The notes below the pieces were generated by a model. It did not search any database. It worked only from the letters and a program-made list of their open reading frames with translations, and had not been told where the DNA came from. A program made the position numbers and the translations under genes. This document shows, piece after piece, positions 54,415 to 64,000 of a stretch of DNA of 64,000 bases. The first letter of the stretch is position 1, and every line of letters begins with the position of its first letter. This stretch comes from Devosia sp. Root635 (GTDB taxonomy: Bacteria > Pseudomonadota > Alphaproteobacteria > Rhizobiales > Devosiaceae). Location: positions 62,001 to 126,000 of the forward strand of contig NZ_LMGZ01000021.1 in assembly GCF_001427605.1 (NCBI RefSeq), written 5' to 3'.

Positions 54415-57400
54415 ATGCGCATTGAACGCCGGTTCACGACAGCAAACGAAGATCGCTACGGGTCCATCGAATTCCGCTTGGCCACGAGCGAGATTCGCAA
54501 CCCCGATGGCTCGGTGGTCTTCAAGCTTGAGGATATCGCCGTCCCCGCCGCCTGGAGCCAGGTGGCGGCTGATATCATCGCGCAGAAGTATTTCCGCAAG
54601 GCGGGCGTCGCCAAAGTGCTGAAGAAGGTCGAGGAGAATTCGGTTCCCTCGTGGCTATGGCGCTCGGTTCCCGATGAAAAGGCGCTGGCCAAGCTCCCCG
54701 AAGCCGAGCGCTATGGCTCGGAAATGGATTCCCGCCAGGTGTTCGACCGCCTGGCCGGCACCTGGACCTATTGGGGCTGGAAGGGCGGCTACTTTGCCAC
54801 CGAAGAGGATGCGCGCACCTTCTTCGACGAACTCGCCTATATGCTGGCCACCCAGCGCGTTGCCCCGAACTCTCCCCAGTGGTTCAACACCGGCCTGCAC
54901 TGGGCCTATGGCATTGACGGTCCCGGCCAGGGGCATTTCTATGTCGACCCCTTCACCCACAAGCTGGTCAGCTCCAAGAGCTCCTATGAGCACCCGCAGC
55001 CCCATGCCTGCTTCATCCAGTCGGTCAATGACGACCTGGTGAATGAAAACGGCATCATGGACCTCTGGGTCCGCGAGGCGCGCCTGTTCAAATACGGCTC
55101 GGGCACCGGCACCAACTTTTCCGCCCTGCGCGGCTCGGGCGAGCGCCTGTCGGGCGGCGGCAAGTCAAGCGGGTTGATGAGCTTCCTCAAGATCGGTGAC
55201 CGCGCTGCCGGCGCCATCAAGTCGGGTGGCACCACCCGCCGCGCCGCCAAGATGGTGGTGCTCGATATCGATCACCCCGATGTGGAGGAATATATCAACT
55301 GGAAGGTCAAGGAGGAGCAGAAGGTCGCCGCTCTGGTGACCGGCTCCAAGGTCGTTTCCAAGCACCTCAAGGCCATCATGAAGGCCGCGGTGAACTGCGA
55401 AGGCAGCGGCGACGATTGCTTCGACGTGGCCAAGAACCCGGCCCTCAAGCGCGAAGTGCGCGCCGCCAAGAAGGCGCTGGTGCCGGAGAACTACATTTTC
55501 CGCGTCATCCAGTTCGCCAAGCAGGGCTATACCGATATCGAATTCCCGGTCTACGACACCGATTGGGACAGCGAGGCCTATCTCACCGTTTCCGGCCAGA
55601 ATTCCAACAATTCCGTCCGCGTCACCGATGATTTCCTGCGCGCTGTCGAAGGCGATGGCGATTGGGATCTCAAGGCCCGCCAGTCCGGCAAGGTCACCAA
55701 GACGCTCAAGGCCCGCGATCTGTGGGAACAGGTGGGCTATGCCGCCTGGGCCTCGGCCGATCCCGGCATCCAGTATCACACCACCATCAACGAGTGGCAT
55801 ACCAGCCCCGAAGCTGGTCCGATCAACGCGTCGAACCCCTGCTCGGAATACATGTTCCTCGACGATACGGCCTGCAACCTGGCCTCGGTCAACCTGCTGC
55901 CCTATCGCAATGCCGACGGCTCGTTCAACACATCAGCCTATGAGCACACGGTGCGCCTCTGGACCATCGTGCTCGAAATCTCGGTGATGATGGCCCAGTT
56001 CCCCTCGCGCGCCATTGCCGAACGCTCGTTCGAATACCGCACGCTGGGCATCGGCTACGCCAATATCGGCGGGTTCCTCATGACCTCGGGCATTCCCTAT
56101 GACTCGGCCGAAGGCCGCGCCATTGCCGGCGCTGTCACGGCCATCATGACCGGGGTCAGCTACGCCACCTCGGCCGAAATGGCCAAGGAGCTGGGCCCGT
56201 TCAAGGATTACAAGCGCAACGCCAAGCACATGCTGCGCGTCATCCGCAACCACCGCAATGCCGCCCATGGCCATGCGGCAGGCTACGAAAACCTCTCGAT
56301 CAACCCGGTGCCGCTCGACCATGCGTCGCTGATCGACGCCAACCTCTCCGAGCGCGCCAAGGTTGCCTGGGACAATGCCCTCGCGCTGGGCGAAAAGCAT
56401 GGCTATCGCAATGCCCAGGTCTCGGTGATCGCCCCGACCGGCACGATCGGCCTGGTGATGGATTGCGACACGACCGGCATCGAGCCCGATTTTGCCCTGG
56501 TGAAGTTCAAGAAGCTGGCCGGTGGCGGCTATTTCAAGATCATCAACCGGGCCGTGCCGCCGGCTCTGCGCACGCTGGGTTATTCGGAAAGCCAGATTGC
56601 CGAAATGGAGGCCTATGCGGTCGGCCATGGCAATCTCAATCAGGCACCGGGCATCAATCCCGCCACCCTGCGCACCAAGGGTTTCACCGACGACAAGATC
56701 GAAGCCCTCAACAAGGGCATGGCATCGGCCTTCGACATCAAGTTCGTCTTCAACCAGTGGACGCTGGGCGTTGATTTCCTGAAGTCTTTGGGCGTCACCG
56801 ACGAGCAGATGAACGACTTCTCGTTCGAGCTGCTGCCGTTCCTCGGCTTTTCGCGGAAGGACATCGAGGCCGCCAACCTCCATGTCGTGGGCGCCATGAC
56901 GCTGGAGGGCGCGCCCCATCTCAGCGAAGAGCATCTGCCCGTCTTCGATTGCGCCACCCCCTGTGGCAAGATCGGCAAGCGCTACCTCTCGGTCGAGAGC
57001 CACATCCTGATGATGGCTGCGGCGCAGCCCTTCATTTCGGGTGCGATCTCCAAGACCATCAACATGCCCAATGACGCCACGGTGGAGGAAGCCAAGGAAG
57101 CCTATATGCTCTCCTGGCGCCTGGCGCTAAAGGCCAACGCGCTCTATCGCGACGGCTCCAAGCTCAGCCAGCCGCTCAATTCCTCGGTGCTGGCCGCGGC
57201 AGACGAGGATGAGGACGAAGACGCGGTCGAAAACCTCGTCGCCATGAATGCCGATGCCCGCGTCCCGGCCATCGCCGAAAAGATCGTCGAGCGCATCATC
57301 GAACGGGAAGTGGAAATCCGCTCCCGCGAAAAGATGCCCGACCGCCGCAAGGGTTATACCCAGAAGGCGGTCGTGGGCGGCCACAAGGTCTATGTCCATA

Positions 57401-58134
57401 CCGGCGAGTATGCCGATGGACGGCTGGGCGAGATCTTCATCGACATGCACAAGGAAGGCGCGGCCTTCCGGGCGATGATGAACAACTTTGCCATCGCCAT
57501 CTCGATCGGCCTGCAATATGGCGTGCCGCTGGACGAGTTCGTGGAGGCCTTCACCTTCACCCGCTTCGAGCCGGCCGGCATGGTCATGGGCAATGACCGC
57601 ATCAAGAACGCGACTTCCATTCTCGACTACGTGTTCCGCGAACTGGCCGTTTCCTATCTCGACCGGGATGATCTGGCCCATGTCAATCCGGACAGCCCGA
57701 CTTCGCTCGGCAAGGGCGTTGCCGAGGAGAAGGGTGCGCGCGCTTCGGCGTCCGCCCCTGCCCCGGTGCCCGCCGAGCGCTTTGTCTCCCGCGGCATGAC
57801 CCGTGGCAAGGTCAACAACAAGAGCCTGATGATCGTCTCCGGCGACAATTACGTGAACCCGGTCCAGGCCATGCAGACCTCAACCGTAACGGCTTTGCGT
57901 ACCGCAACGGCCCTCAAGGTGGATACCCAACTGAGCCCCTCCGCCTTCGCCCCCGCCGAACTGAGCCCCATCCCCAGCCCGCCGCCAAGCAAGGACGCCG
58001 GACTGCTGCGGGCCGAGGCCCAGATGAAGGGCTATACGGGGGATCAGTGCACCGAGTGCCATAACTTCACGATGGTCCGGAACGGCACGTGCTTGAAGTG
58101 CGATACGTGTGGGACGACGACGGGGTGTAGCTGA
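54415..58134 (+). CDS. nrdJ: Vitamin B12-dependent ribonucleoside-diphosphate reductase (class II)
   Basis: Makes deoxyribonucleotides with adenosylcobalamin as radical source, so it works with or without oxygen. The 1239-residue protein has the catalytic barrel with [58 protein letters not shown] (active cysteine) and [21 protein letters not shown]. The C-terminal part has a TSCPD-like region and a zinc-type end [20 protein letters not shown] that carries the redox cysteines. This long form is typical of Rhizobiales. ATG at 54415 fits the family start. Confidence 0.97.
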   Translation: MRIERRFTTANEDRYGSIEFRLATSEIRNPDGSVVFKLEDIAVPAAWSQVAADIIAQKYFRKAGVAKVLKKVEENSVPSWLWRSVPDEKALAKLPEAERYGSEMDSRQVFDRLAGTWTYWGWKGGYFATEEDARTFFDELAYMLATQRVAPNSPQWFNTGLHWAYGIDGPGQGHFYVDPFTHKLVSSKSSYEHPQPHACFIQSVNDDLVNENGIMDLWVREARLFKYGSGTGTNFSALRGSGERLSGGGKSSGLMSFLKIGDRAAGAIKSGGTTRRAAKMVVLDIDHPDVEEYINWKVKEEQKVAALVTGSKVVSKHLKAIMKAAVNCEGSGDDCFDVAKNPALKREVRAAKKALVPENYIFRVIQFAKQGYTDIEFPVYDTDWDSEAYLTVSGQNSNNSVRVTDDFLRAVEGDGDWDLKARQSGKVTKTLKARDLWEQVGYAAWASADPGIQYHTTINEWHTSPEAGPINASNPCSEYMFLDDTACNLASVNLLPYRNADGSFNTSAYEHTVRLWTIVLEISVMMAQFPSRAIAERSFEYRTLGIGYANIGGFLMTSGIPYDSAEGRAIAGAVTAIMTGVSYATSAEMAKELGPFKDYKRNAKHMLRVIRNHRNAAHGHAAGYENLSINPVPLDHASLIDANLSERAKVAWDNALALGEKHGYRNAQVSVIAPTGTIGLVMDCDTTGIEPDFALVKFKKLAGGGYFKIINRAVPPALRTLGYSESQIAEMEAYAVGHGNLNQAPGINPATLRTKGFTDDKIEALNKGMASAFDIKFVFNQWTLGVDFLKSLGVTDEQMNDFSFELLPFLGFSRKDIEAANLHVVGAMTLEGAPHLSEEHLPVFDCATPCGKIGKRYLSVESHILMMAAAQPFISGAISKTINMPNDATVEEAKEAYMLSWRLALKANALYRDGSKLSQPLNSSVLAAADEDEDEDAVENLVAMNADARVPAIAEKIVERIIEREVEIRSREKMPDRRKGYTQKAVVGGHKVYVHTGEYADGRLGEIFIDMHKEGAAFRAMMNNFAIAISIGLQYGVPLDEFVEAFTFTRFEPAGMVMGNDRIKNATSILDYVFRELAVSYLDRDDLAHVNPDSPTSLGKGVAEEKGARASASAPAPVPAERFVSRGMTRGKVNNKSLMIVSGDNYVNPVQAMQTSTVTALRTATALKVDTQLSPSAFAPAELSPIPSPPPSKDAGLLRAEAQMKGYTGDQCTECHNFTMVRNGTCLKCDTCGTTTGCS

Positions 58135-58215
58135 GCCATATGGCCGCAGCAGCAGTAGCGATATATCGTTCGCTGCGGCCAATTGCACGGCGAGCAAATC
58201 AGGTACACCCACAAT

Positions 58216-58307
58216 GTCATTCCGGCGCAGGCCGGAATCCATGCTGAGATGATTGGACCTGGGCGTGGGAAGACCTCAGGATGGATCCCGGCCTTGGCCG
58301 GGGTGAC
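58216..58307. repeat. Palindromic repeat, family A, diverged copy 3
   Basis: GTCATTCCGGCGCAGGCCGG ... and a right arm ending GATCCCGGCCTTGGCCGGGGTGAC. The layout matches copies at 5361 and 20453, but the sequence has drifted in the centre. It lies between nrdJ and a kinase gene. Confidence 0.7.
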
Positions 58308-58361
58308 ATCGGGGTTGGGGCTGGCTTAGAAGCATCACCAACATCGATCACGAGCATTCCC

Positions 58362-58865
58362 ATGGCCATCTGCAACTACCTCGTCGAAGGCAGTTCCGGT
58401 GCCGGCAAGACCACTGTCGCTACCGAGCTGGAGCGCCGCGGCTATCATGTCGTGCATGGTGACCGCGTGCTGGCCTATCAGGGCGATCCGGAGACCGGGG
58501 CGCGGCTCTTCCCGCCGGCGGGTGATCACCAATTCATCAGCGATCATCACATCTGGGATCTCGACCAGGTCCGCGCCATCATCGCCGACAAGACGCGCGA
58601 CAAGACGTTCTTCTGCGGCGGCTCGCGCAACTGGCACAAGTTCATCCACCGCATGGACGCCGTATTCCTGCTCGAACTGGACCGGGAAACCCTGGAGCGG
58701 CGCATCGACAGTCGCGTCGACGAATGGGGCTCCGAGGCTGCCGAGCGGGCCATCATCATGGCGCTGCATGAAACCCGCAAATACCAGCCCGAGGATGGCA
58801 TCCGCATCGACGCCGCCCGCCCGCTGGCCGAAGTCGTGGACGCCATCCTCGCCCATTGCCGCTGA
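58362..58865 (+). CDS. P-loop kinase-like protein of unknown substrate
   Basis: A cytosolic P-loop ATPase of 167 residues. The Walker A motif is EGSSGAGKTTVATELERRG near the N-terminus, followed by a GDRVLAYQGDPETG segment and a lid-like arginine-containing part (LDRETLERRIDSRVDE). The size and order suggest a small-molecule kinase of the nucleotide or shikimate kinase type, but no substrate motif is recognised. ATG at 58362 is chosen because it starts directly at the P-loop domain. Confidence 0.8.
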   Translation: MAICNYLVEGSSGAGKTTVATELERRGYHVVHGDRVLAYQGDPETGARLFPPAGDHQFISDHHIWDLDQVRAIIADKTRDKTFFCGGSRNWHKFIHRMDAVFLLELDRETLERRIDSRVDEWGSEAAERAIIMALHETRKYQPEDGIRIDAARPLAEVVDAILAHCR

Positions 58866-58896
58866 AGCGGTAGACGAGATCGCCACGCCGGGCAGG

Positions 58897-59289
58897 CTAC
58901 GCGGCGCCCTGCCCCTCGGCATCCCGCCCGCGCTCATACTGCGTCAGGCCGGCAAATTCGGGCAGCCAGTGTTCCCGCCGCAGGGTCCAGCTTTCGTAGC
59001 TCGGAATGAACTGGTCCGGCTCATCCAGCGACCCCAGATGCACTTCCACCTCGCCGCCGCTGCGGGCGAAGACCGATGAGCCGCAGCGGGGGCAGAAGTG
59101 GCGGCCCTGATAGTGGCGGACCTCGCCTTCGATGGTCACCGCCTGCTGCGGGAAGATGGCGGCAGCATAGAACAGCGCGCCGTGATGCTTGCGGCAATCG
59201 AGGCAATGGCAGATGCCCACGCGCAACGGGCGCCCCGTCGCCACGAGGCGAACATCGCCGCAGAGGCATCCGCCGGTAAATCGATCCAT
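58897..59289 (-). CDS. GFA (CENP-V/glutathione-dependent formaldehyde-activating) family protein
   Basis: A zinc-binding protein of 130 residues. The family pattern is complete: GGCLCGDVRL, CHCLDCRKHHGALF and FCPRCGSSVF hold the cysteines for two zinc sites. Members were named after a formaldehyde-glutathione condensing enzyme, but many have other or unknown roles. It lies between a kinase and an FKBP gene without forming an obvious pathway. Confidence 0.92.
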   Translation of the reverse strand: MDRFTGGCLCGDVRLVATGRPLRVGICHCLDCRKHHGALFYAAAIFPQQAVTIEGEVRHYQGRHFCPRCGSSVFARSGGEVEVHLGSLDEPDQFIPSYESWTLRREHWLPEFAGLTQYERGRDAEGQGAA

Positions 59290-59327
59290 GCTGCGTCTCC
59301 TCCCCAGGGGTGGAGGGCATCCGGGCG

Positions 59328-59765
59328 TCAGGCCGCCTGGACGATCTCGACCAGTTCGACGTCGAAGACCAGATCCTCTCCGGCCAGCGGGTGGTTAGCG
59401 TCGACCTTGACGACCCTGTCGTCCACTTCGACCACGGTGATCGGCAGCATGCCACCATCGGCCGTGCGGGCCTGCAATTGCGTGCCCGGTCGCACGTCGA
59501 TGCCCGAGGGCACCTTGGCGCGATCCAGCGTCTGGATGGCCTCGGCACGGTGCGGGCCATAGGCCTCGGCGCAGGGAATGGTCACGGTGTCCTTCTGGCC
59601 CGGCTCCATGCCGGCGACATGGGCCTCCAGGCCCTTGATGACCTGGCCCAGGCCGATGGTGAATTCCAGCGGCTCCTTGCCATCCGAGGAATCGAACTGC
59701 GTTCCGTTGGTCAGGCGCCCGGTATAATTGATGCGGACGACATCGCCCATCTTGGCTTCCGTCAT
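59328..59765 (-). CDS. FKBP-type peptidyl-prolyl cis-trans isomerase (SlyD-like)
   Basis: A cytoplasmic prolyl isomerase of 145 residues. The FKBP core is VRINYTGRLTNGTQFDSSDG and EFTIGLGQVIKGLEAHVAGM, with an insert-in-flap region (ANHPLAGEDLVFDVELVEI) as in SlyD. The metal-binding histidine-rich tail of E. coli SlyD is absent. AAGGAAAC lies ahead of ATG 59765. The longer frame runs into the upstream region and is rejected. Confidence 0.93.
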   Translation of the reverse strand: MTEAKMGDVVRINYTGRLTNGTQFDSSDGKEPLEFTIGLGQVIKGLEAHVAGMEPGQKDTVTIPCAEAYGPHRAEAIQTLDRAKVPSGIDVRPGTQLQARTADGGMLPITVVEVDDRVVKVDANHPLAGEDLVFDVELVEIVQAA

Positions 59766-59991
59766 GGCTGTTTCCTTCTGTGAATGCGGGCGGATTGCTC
59801 GACGCCCTTCCAGTGAGGCCGCGCGAGAGGCGCGACAGCGAGGGTCCAATGTAGGGACTGAAGCCCAGATGTAAACCGCTGCCGGGCAAATCGGCGCCGG
59901 AGGCCGCCGCACGAAATAAATCTTGCAGCAATGTCGTGCCGGCTGCGCATCGTTCGTCAAGCAGATAGAATGATGCGCGAGGGATACGCAA

Positions 59992-61206
59992 ATGGAACGA
60001 AATTACGGTTGGGTCATCGTCGGCGCCGGCGCGCTGATCACCTGTCTGGCGATGGGCGCGATGTTCGCCCTGCCCGTCTATCTGCAGCCGATGGCCGACG
60101 AAACCGGCTGGACGCGGGCCGGCATTTCCGGCGCCATGACCATCGGTTTCATCGTCATGGGCGTCGCCGGCTTCCTGTGGGGTACGCTGACCGACCGTAT
60201 CGGCGCCAGGCCGGTGGTGCTGATCGCCGCGGTGACGCTGGGGCTGGGCCTGTTCATCGCCAGCCGCGCCAATGACCTGCTGGTCTTCCAGATCGCCTAT
60301 GGCGGGCTGGTCGGCGCCTCCGGTGGCGCTTTTTTCGCGCCGCTGATGGCCACGGTCATCGGCTGGTTCGACAAGCATCGCAGCCTGGCCGTGTCGCTCG
60401 TCTCGCTGGGCGGCGGCGTCGCCCCCATGGTGATCACGCCCCTGGCCACCGTGCTCATCGAGCAGATGGGCTGGCGCAATGCGATGATGACGACCGCCTT
60501 GGTGGCCACGGTGCTGATCCTGCCCACCGCCATGCTCATCCGCCGCCCGCCGGCGTCCGCGGACGGCCCGGCCGAAAGTGGCGCGGCGCCCGCGCCCGCC
60601 ACGCGTCCGTCCATTGCCAGCGTATTCCGCAAGCCGCAATTCATCGTGCTGGCCGGGGTGTTTTTCCTCTGCTGTGCCGCCCATTCCGGCCCGATCTTCC
60701 ACACCGTCAGCTATGCCATGCTGTGCGGCGCCTCGGCGCTGGCCGCGGCGAGCATCTATAGTGTCGAGGGCGTGGCCGGGCTGTTCGGTCGCCTCGTCTT
60801 CGGCGTGCTGGCCGACCGGCTGGGGGTCAAGCGGGTCATTGTCGGCGGCCTCGTGCTGCAGGCGGTGGGCATCTACACCTACATCTATGTGGGCGAGCTG
60901 ACCCAGTTCTACATGCTGGCCATGGTGCTGGGCCTTGCCTATGGCGGCGTCATGCCGCTCTATGCCGTGCTGGCCCGCGACTATTTCCCGGCCCATGTCA
61001 TGGGCACGGTGCTGGGCGGCATCACCATGACGTCATCCATCGGCATGGCCTTCGGCCCGGTGGGTGGCGGCTGGATCTTCGATACATTCGGCGATTACCA
61101 GTGGCTCTACATCAGCTCCGCCGGCATCGGCCTGGCCGCAGCTCTGGTGGCGCTGACCTTCCCCCGGCCCTCGGTGCCGCAGGAAGGCCAGTTGCAGCCG
61201 GCCTAA
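59992..61206 (+). CDS. MFS transporter (OFA / monocarboxylate type)
   Basis: A 404-residue inner membrane protein with about 12 helices. NYGWVIVGAGALITCLAMG at the start and the motif GFLWGTLTDRIGARPVVL (loop 2-3) place it near oxalate/formate and monocarboxylate carriers. The second half has GLFGRLVFGVLADRLGVKRV. The substrate is not shown by context. GAGGG lies 11 bases upstream of the ATG. Its stop codon overlaps that of the convergent next gene. Confidence 0.88.
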   Translation: MERNYGWVIVGAGALITCLAMGAMFALPVYLQPMADETGWTRAGISGAMTIGFIVMGVAGFLWGTLTDRIGARPVVLIAAVTLGLGLFIASRANDLLVFQIAYGGLVGASGGAFFAPLMATVIGWFDKHRSLAVSLVSLGGGVAPMVITPLATVLIEQMGWRNAMMTTALVATVLILPTAMLIRRPPASADGPAESGAAPAPATRPSIASVFRKPQFIVLAGVFFLCCAAHSGPIFHTVSYAMLCGASALAAASIYSVEGVAGLFGRLVFGVLADRLGVKRVIVGGLVLQAVGIYTYIYVGELTQFYMLAMVLGLAYGGVMPLYAVLARDYFPAHVMGTVLGGITMTSSIGMAFGPVGGGWIFDTFGDYQWLYISSAGIGLAAALVALTFPRPSVPQEGQLQPA

Positions 61207-62558
61207 GCTGGGCTGGCGGCCGGTGTTCCCCCGCCGGCCGCATCGTCATCGGAGCCCCTGGCGTAGAATGCCGAGAGCTTGCGGTATTGCGGCGAGTTGA
61301 ATGCCAGGACGGTCACGATCACCCCGATCACGCCGGCCAGGGTGAAGACCAGGGCGATGCCGCGTTCCGGCCCGGTGCCGAACCAGCTCCCGATAGTGTC
61401 GGCCCCGGCGCCATCGGTCATCAGCGGGATGAAGTAGAACTGGGTCAGCGGCCCGATGAGGAACGCGGTCAGCGGCGAGGCGGATTGCTCGATGGACTGG
61501 GCAAAGCCGAAAACGCGGCCCTGCCGTTCCAGCGGCACCACCTTTTGCAGCGTCGTATGTTCGGCCGCTTCGGCATAGGGTCCGAGCAGCATCCAGACGA
61601 ACATGCCCCCTGCCAGCAGCCAGATCGAGGATTGCAGCGTGAAGACGCAGCAGACCGTCCAGGTGATGACATTGACCATGAGCAGGGTCTTGAGCGGATT
61701 TTTGCCCAACCCGGTCTTGGCGATGATGATGCCGCTGGCGATGAAGGCCGTCGACAGCACGCCGAACAGCAGCCCCCACACCTGCACGGACACCAGCGAC
61801 AGCCCATAGGCATCGAGCAGGGCCATGAACACGCCGCCGAGGAAATTGTTGAAGGTGGCAAAAAAGATCAATGCGAACAGCCCCGGCACTGCGGCGATAA
61901 CGCCAATGGTGCCCCTGATATCCACCGTCCTCGGCGGCATCACCTCCCCCGGCGCCGACTCGACACGGCCTTCGTCGATCCGGACGAAATTGAGATGTAC
62001 AAAGGCCAGCAAGGTCAGCGCCAGGGCCAGCAGCAGGGTTGCGAACATGCCACCCCAGGCGACGAGGAAGCCGCTGATTACCGATGTCGTGAGGAATCCA
62101 ATGCCGCTGACCATGCCGACCAGACCGTTGGCCTTGTCGCGCTCGTCCTCGGGGATAAGGATGGTCACCAGCGTCGGCAGGGCGATGCTGCGGATATTGC
62201 CGGCGATAACGCCCAGCATGACCAGAAGCACGAAGGCCCAGAGATACCACCCATAGGGGTTGGTAAAGGCCCCCTCGGGCTCGAACAGCACCATGGCCAG
62301 CGACAGCACATAAAAGCCCAGCGAGACCAGGCTCGACCCCATCATGGCCAGCTTCTTGGGGTTGTGGTCGACGATGCTGCCCAGCCAGAAGCCGAAGGCG
62401 GCGGTGAAGACCAGATAGACGCCGGCGATCATGCCGGTGGCGAAAACCGACTGTGTCTCGATATAGACCCAGAAGGTCAATGCGAACCACACGGTGAAAT
62501 TGGTGATATTGGCCACCAGATTATTAGCCAGGATGTGGTGGAATGGCTTGGTCATCAT
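61203..62558 (-). CDS. MFS transporter (macrolide/enterobactin exporter-like)
   Basis: A 451-residue inner membrane transporter with 10-12 helices. The N-terminus FHHILANNLVANITNFTVWF and the loop GFWLGSIVDHNPKK resemble the MFS_3 / enterobactin-exporter group. The substrate is unknown. ATG at 62558 with AAGG upstream is the start; the next ATG (62555) is equally possible. It is convergent with another MFS gene, the two stops sharing bases. Confidence 0.87.
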   Translation of the reverse strand: MMTKPFHHILANNLVANITNFTVWFALTFWVYIETQSVFATGMIAGVYLVFTAAFGFWLGSIVDHNPKKLAMMGSSLVSLGFYVLSLAMVLFEPEGAFTNPYGWYLWAFVLLVMLGVIAGNIRSIALPTLVTILIPEDERDKANGLVGMVSGIGFLTTSVISGFLVAWGGMFATLLLALALTLLAFVHLNFVRIDEGRVESAPGEVMPPRTVDIRGTIGVIAAVPGLFALIFFATFNNFLGGVFMALLDAYGLSLVSVQVWGLLFGVLSTAFIASGIIIAKTGLGKNPLKTLLMVNVITWTVCCVFTLQSSIWLLAGGMFVWMLLGPYAEAAEHTTLQKVVPLERQGRVFGFAQSIEQSASPLTAFLIGPLTQFYFIPLMTDGAGADTIGSWFGTGPERGIALVFTLAGVIGVIVTVLAFNSPQYRKLSAFYARGSDDDAAGGGTPAASPA

Positions 62559-62759
62559 GTCACCTTGAATGGCGCGCCGGCAGGCCAAACTATTGGCATC
62601 CGGTGCTAATTCCAACCTGATATTGCGCGGCGGCGTCAGCCGGTGTCAGCAGCGGTCGCCCCACAAGGACGCGGCAGGCCGACTTTTCCCGACAGAAGCA
62701 TTCACCGTCCGGAAACCATGTTCGGGCAGGCTGCAGCCAGATTCAGCGCGAGGTTAGCA

Positions 62760-62945
62760 ATGGACGACCAGGTGAGACGCCGTGCCTACCAATTGTGGGA
62801 AGCCGATGGCGGCCCTCAGGGGCAGGATCAGCAATACTGGTTCCAGGCATTGGCCGAACTGGCCGCCGCGGCTGCACAGCCGACCGTTGTCCCGACAGCC
62901 ACGCCGCCGCGCAAGCGAGCGCCGCGCACCAAAAAGGCCGCCTGA
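62760..62945 (+). CDS. DUF2934 domain protein
   Basis: A 61-residue protein with the DUF2934 core (RRRAYQLWEADGGPQGQDQQYWFQALAEL) and a basic, proline-rich tail (PPRKRAPRTKKAA). These small proteins are common in Hyphomicrobiales; the function is unknown. GAGG lies upstream of ATG 62760. It is followed by the nucleosidase gene after 12 bases. Confidence 0.85.
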   Translation: MDDQVRRRAYQLWEADGGPQGQDQQYWFQALAELAAAAAQPTVVPTATPPRKRAPRTKKAA

Positions 62946-62957
62946 CTGGGCCATCGC

Positions 62958-63545
62958 GTGCGCATCCTTTATGTCATGGCCGTCGAGGCAGAGTACGGAC
63001 CGCACCTGCAAGCCCGCATCACCCCGCTGATGACCGGAATCGGTCCGGTAGAAGCGGCCGTCGCGGTAACCCGTGCGCTGGCCGAGGCCCATCATGTCGG
63101 CGCCCTGCCCGACCTCGTCGTCTCGCTGGGCTCTGCCGGCTCGCGGGTGCTGGAGCAATGCGGCCTCTATCAGGCCAGCAGCGTGTCCTATCGGGACATG
63201 GATGCGTCCGCCCTGGGTTTCCCCAAGGGGCAGACGCCACTGCTTGACCTGCCGCCGGTGCTGCCGCTGCGTATGATCGATGGCCTTCCCGCCGCCACGC
63301 TGTCGACCGGCGCCAATGTCGTTTCGGGCGCCGCCTATGACGGCATCGACGCGGAGATGGTGGATATGGAGACCTATGCGGCGCTGCGCGCCTGCCAGGC
63401 GTTCAATGTGCCGCTGCTGGCCCTGCGCGGGATTTCCGACGGCGCGGACGAACTCGGCCATGTCGACGACTGGCGGCAATATCTGCATATCATCGACGAA
63501 AAGCTGGCGGCCGCCATCGACCTCATCGAGGCGGCTACCCTTTAG
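62958..63545 (+). CDS. MTA/SAH nucleosidase-like protein
   Basis: A purine nucleoside phosphorylase-superfamily enzyme of 195 residues, close to 5'-methylthioadenosine/S-adenosylhomocysteine nucleosidase, which recycles adenine and methylthioribose. Motifs: MTGIGPVEAA, VVSLGSAGSR, DMETYAALRACQAFNVP (purine/ribose site Glu and Met), and RGISDGAD with the catalytic Asp. It is shorter than typical MtnN (about 230), lacking part of the middle. GTG at 62958 is the likely start. Confidence 0.82.
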   Translation: MRILYVMAVEAEYGPHLQARITPLMTGIGPVEAAVAVTRALAEAHHVGALPDLVVSLGSAGSRVLEQCGLYQASSVSYRDMDASALGFPKGQTPLLDLPPVLPLRMIDGLPAATLSTGANVVSGAAYDGIDAEMVDMETYAALRACQAFNVPLLALRGISDGADELGHVDDWRQYLHIIDEKLAAAIDLIEAATL

Positions 63546-63868
63546 CGCCCGGCCGCCTTCTTGTCCCGGCGGGCGCGGCTCCAGGTGTTCCATTTGCGGG
63601 TGCCGCGCACGATGGCTGAATTGACCGGGCCTTGCAGGAACACCAGATCGAGTGCCAGCAGCAACAGGCCGAGCGGCAGCATCCAGATGCCGAGCACCGG
63701 CAGGAAGCTGAAAATGCCGCCCAGCACCAGCAGCAGCCCGAGCGGAATGCGGATCCAGCGCGCCTCGGGGCGGCGGATACGCTCCAGCAGGCGCGCGGCG
63801 AAGTCGGGTATGCGGCGTTGCAGCCGGTCGAACTGGCGGTTGAGGCGGGCGCGGCTCTTGGTTGCCAT
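63542..63868 (-). CDS. Small membrane protein (PGPGW-like)
   Basis: A 108-residue protein with a basic, helical N-terminus (TKSRARLNRQFDRLQRRIPD), two close hydrophobic segments (IPLGLLLVLGGIFSFLPVLGIWMLPLGLLLLALDLVFL) and a basic end (TRKWNTWSRARRDKKAAGR). The layout is that of the putative transmembrane PGPGW family, function unknown. GAGGGGACC precedes ATG 63868. Its stop overlaps the nucleosidase stop by four bases. The 132 bases after it show no gene. Confidence 0.75.
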   Translation of the reverse strand: MATKSRARLNRQFDRLQRRIPDFAARLLERIRRPEARWIRIPLGLLLVLGGIFSFLPVLGIWMLPLGLLLLALDLVFLQGPVNSAIVRGTRKWNTWSRARRDKKAAGR

Positions 63869-64000
63869 GGTCGGTCCCCTCTTCTGGCATTGCTCCAACT
63901 GCAATCTGGGGTGACGAAAGCGTTCGGCCAAGAGGGACATGGTCACATTTTCGCGGGAACCACACTTGAACCGCGCGCAGCGTCACCGTCGGGAACCTGC

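Noticed and set aside
59395..60996. A 533-residue frame overlapping the FKBP and MFS genes
   Set aside because: It is antisense to the MFS gene and out of frame with the FKBP; the sequence is rich in His, Gly and Arg without motifs.

Overview
The window reads as chromosomal core genome of a high-GC alphaproteobacterium of the order Hyphomicrobiales (Rhizobiales), most likely Devosia or a close relative. This assignment is an inference. It rests on clpP-clpX, a glnB-glnA pair with a sigma-54 type promoter, a seven-gene suf operon with a candidate Irr box, the prfB-mrcA-amiC-rne block, the aroQ-accB-accC-aat-DUF2155-NDUFA12 block, and a B12-dependent ribonucleotide reductase (nrdJ). I see no prophage, insertion sequence, integrase, CRISPR array or rRNA. 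One tRNA gene is present, tRNA-Leu(UAG).

Layout. 0-7 kb: clpX (cut by the window edge), clpP, two small proteins, a cytochrome P450, the NAD(P)HX repair enzyme and trigger factor. 7-9.4 kb: tRNA-Leu, then glnB-glnA. 9.4-13.6 kb: two PilZ proteins, an ABC-F ATPase with a probable regulatory leader (a 22-codon upstream ORF with a strong ribosome binding site plus hairpins), and two small proteins. 13.7-20.3 kb: parE, a DEAD-box helicase, a diguanylate cyclase and an isolated aroA. 20.5-27.8 kb: the suf Fe-S assembly operon. 27.9-37.5 kb: a hydrolase, tyrS, a parDE-type toxin-antitoxin pair whose toxin is frameshifted, a giant AsmA-like protein, a Bcp peroxiredoxin, an M23 peptidase, a GNAT enzyme and prfB with its programmed frameshift. 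37.6-45.4 kb: penicillin-binding protein 1A, an amidase, RNase E with a long leader, and a degenerate receiver-like protein. 45.5-54 kb: an aminotransferase, a DsbA-like protein, aroQ, accBC, aat, an effector-binding-like protein, DUF2155, NDUFA12 and an MFS protein. 54-64 kb: nrdJ with a 0.5 kb leader, a P-loop kinase, a GFA protein, an FKBP, two convergent MFS proteins, a DUF2934 protein, a nucleosidase and a small membrane protein. I see no gene in the last 132 bases.

The genes serve proteostasis (ClpXP, trigger factor, FKBP), nitrogen control (PII and GlnA), Fe-S biogenesis, envelope building (PBP1A, amidase, M23, AsmA-like), translation (TyrS, RF2, Aat, ABC-F) and lipid and dNTP synthesis. 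A second layer is a set of short palindromic intergenic repeats of at least five families (labelled A-E below). They sit between genes, including inside the suf operon. The most interesting regulatory signals are the ABC-F leader, the nrdJ leader, the Irr-like box, the RF2 frameshift site and the paired long palindromes of family D.
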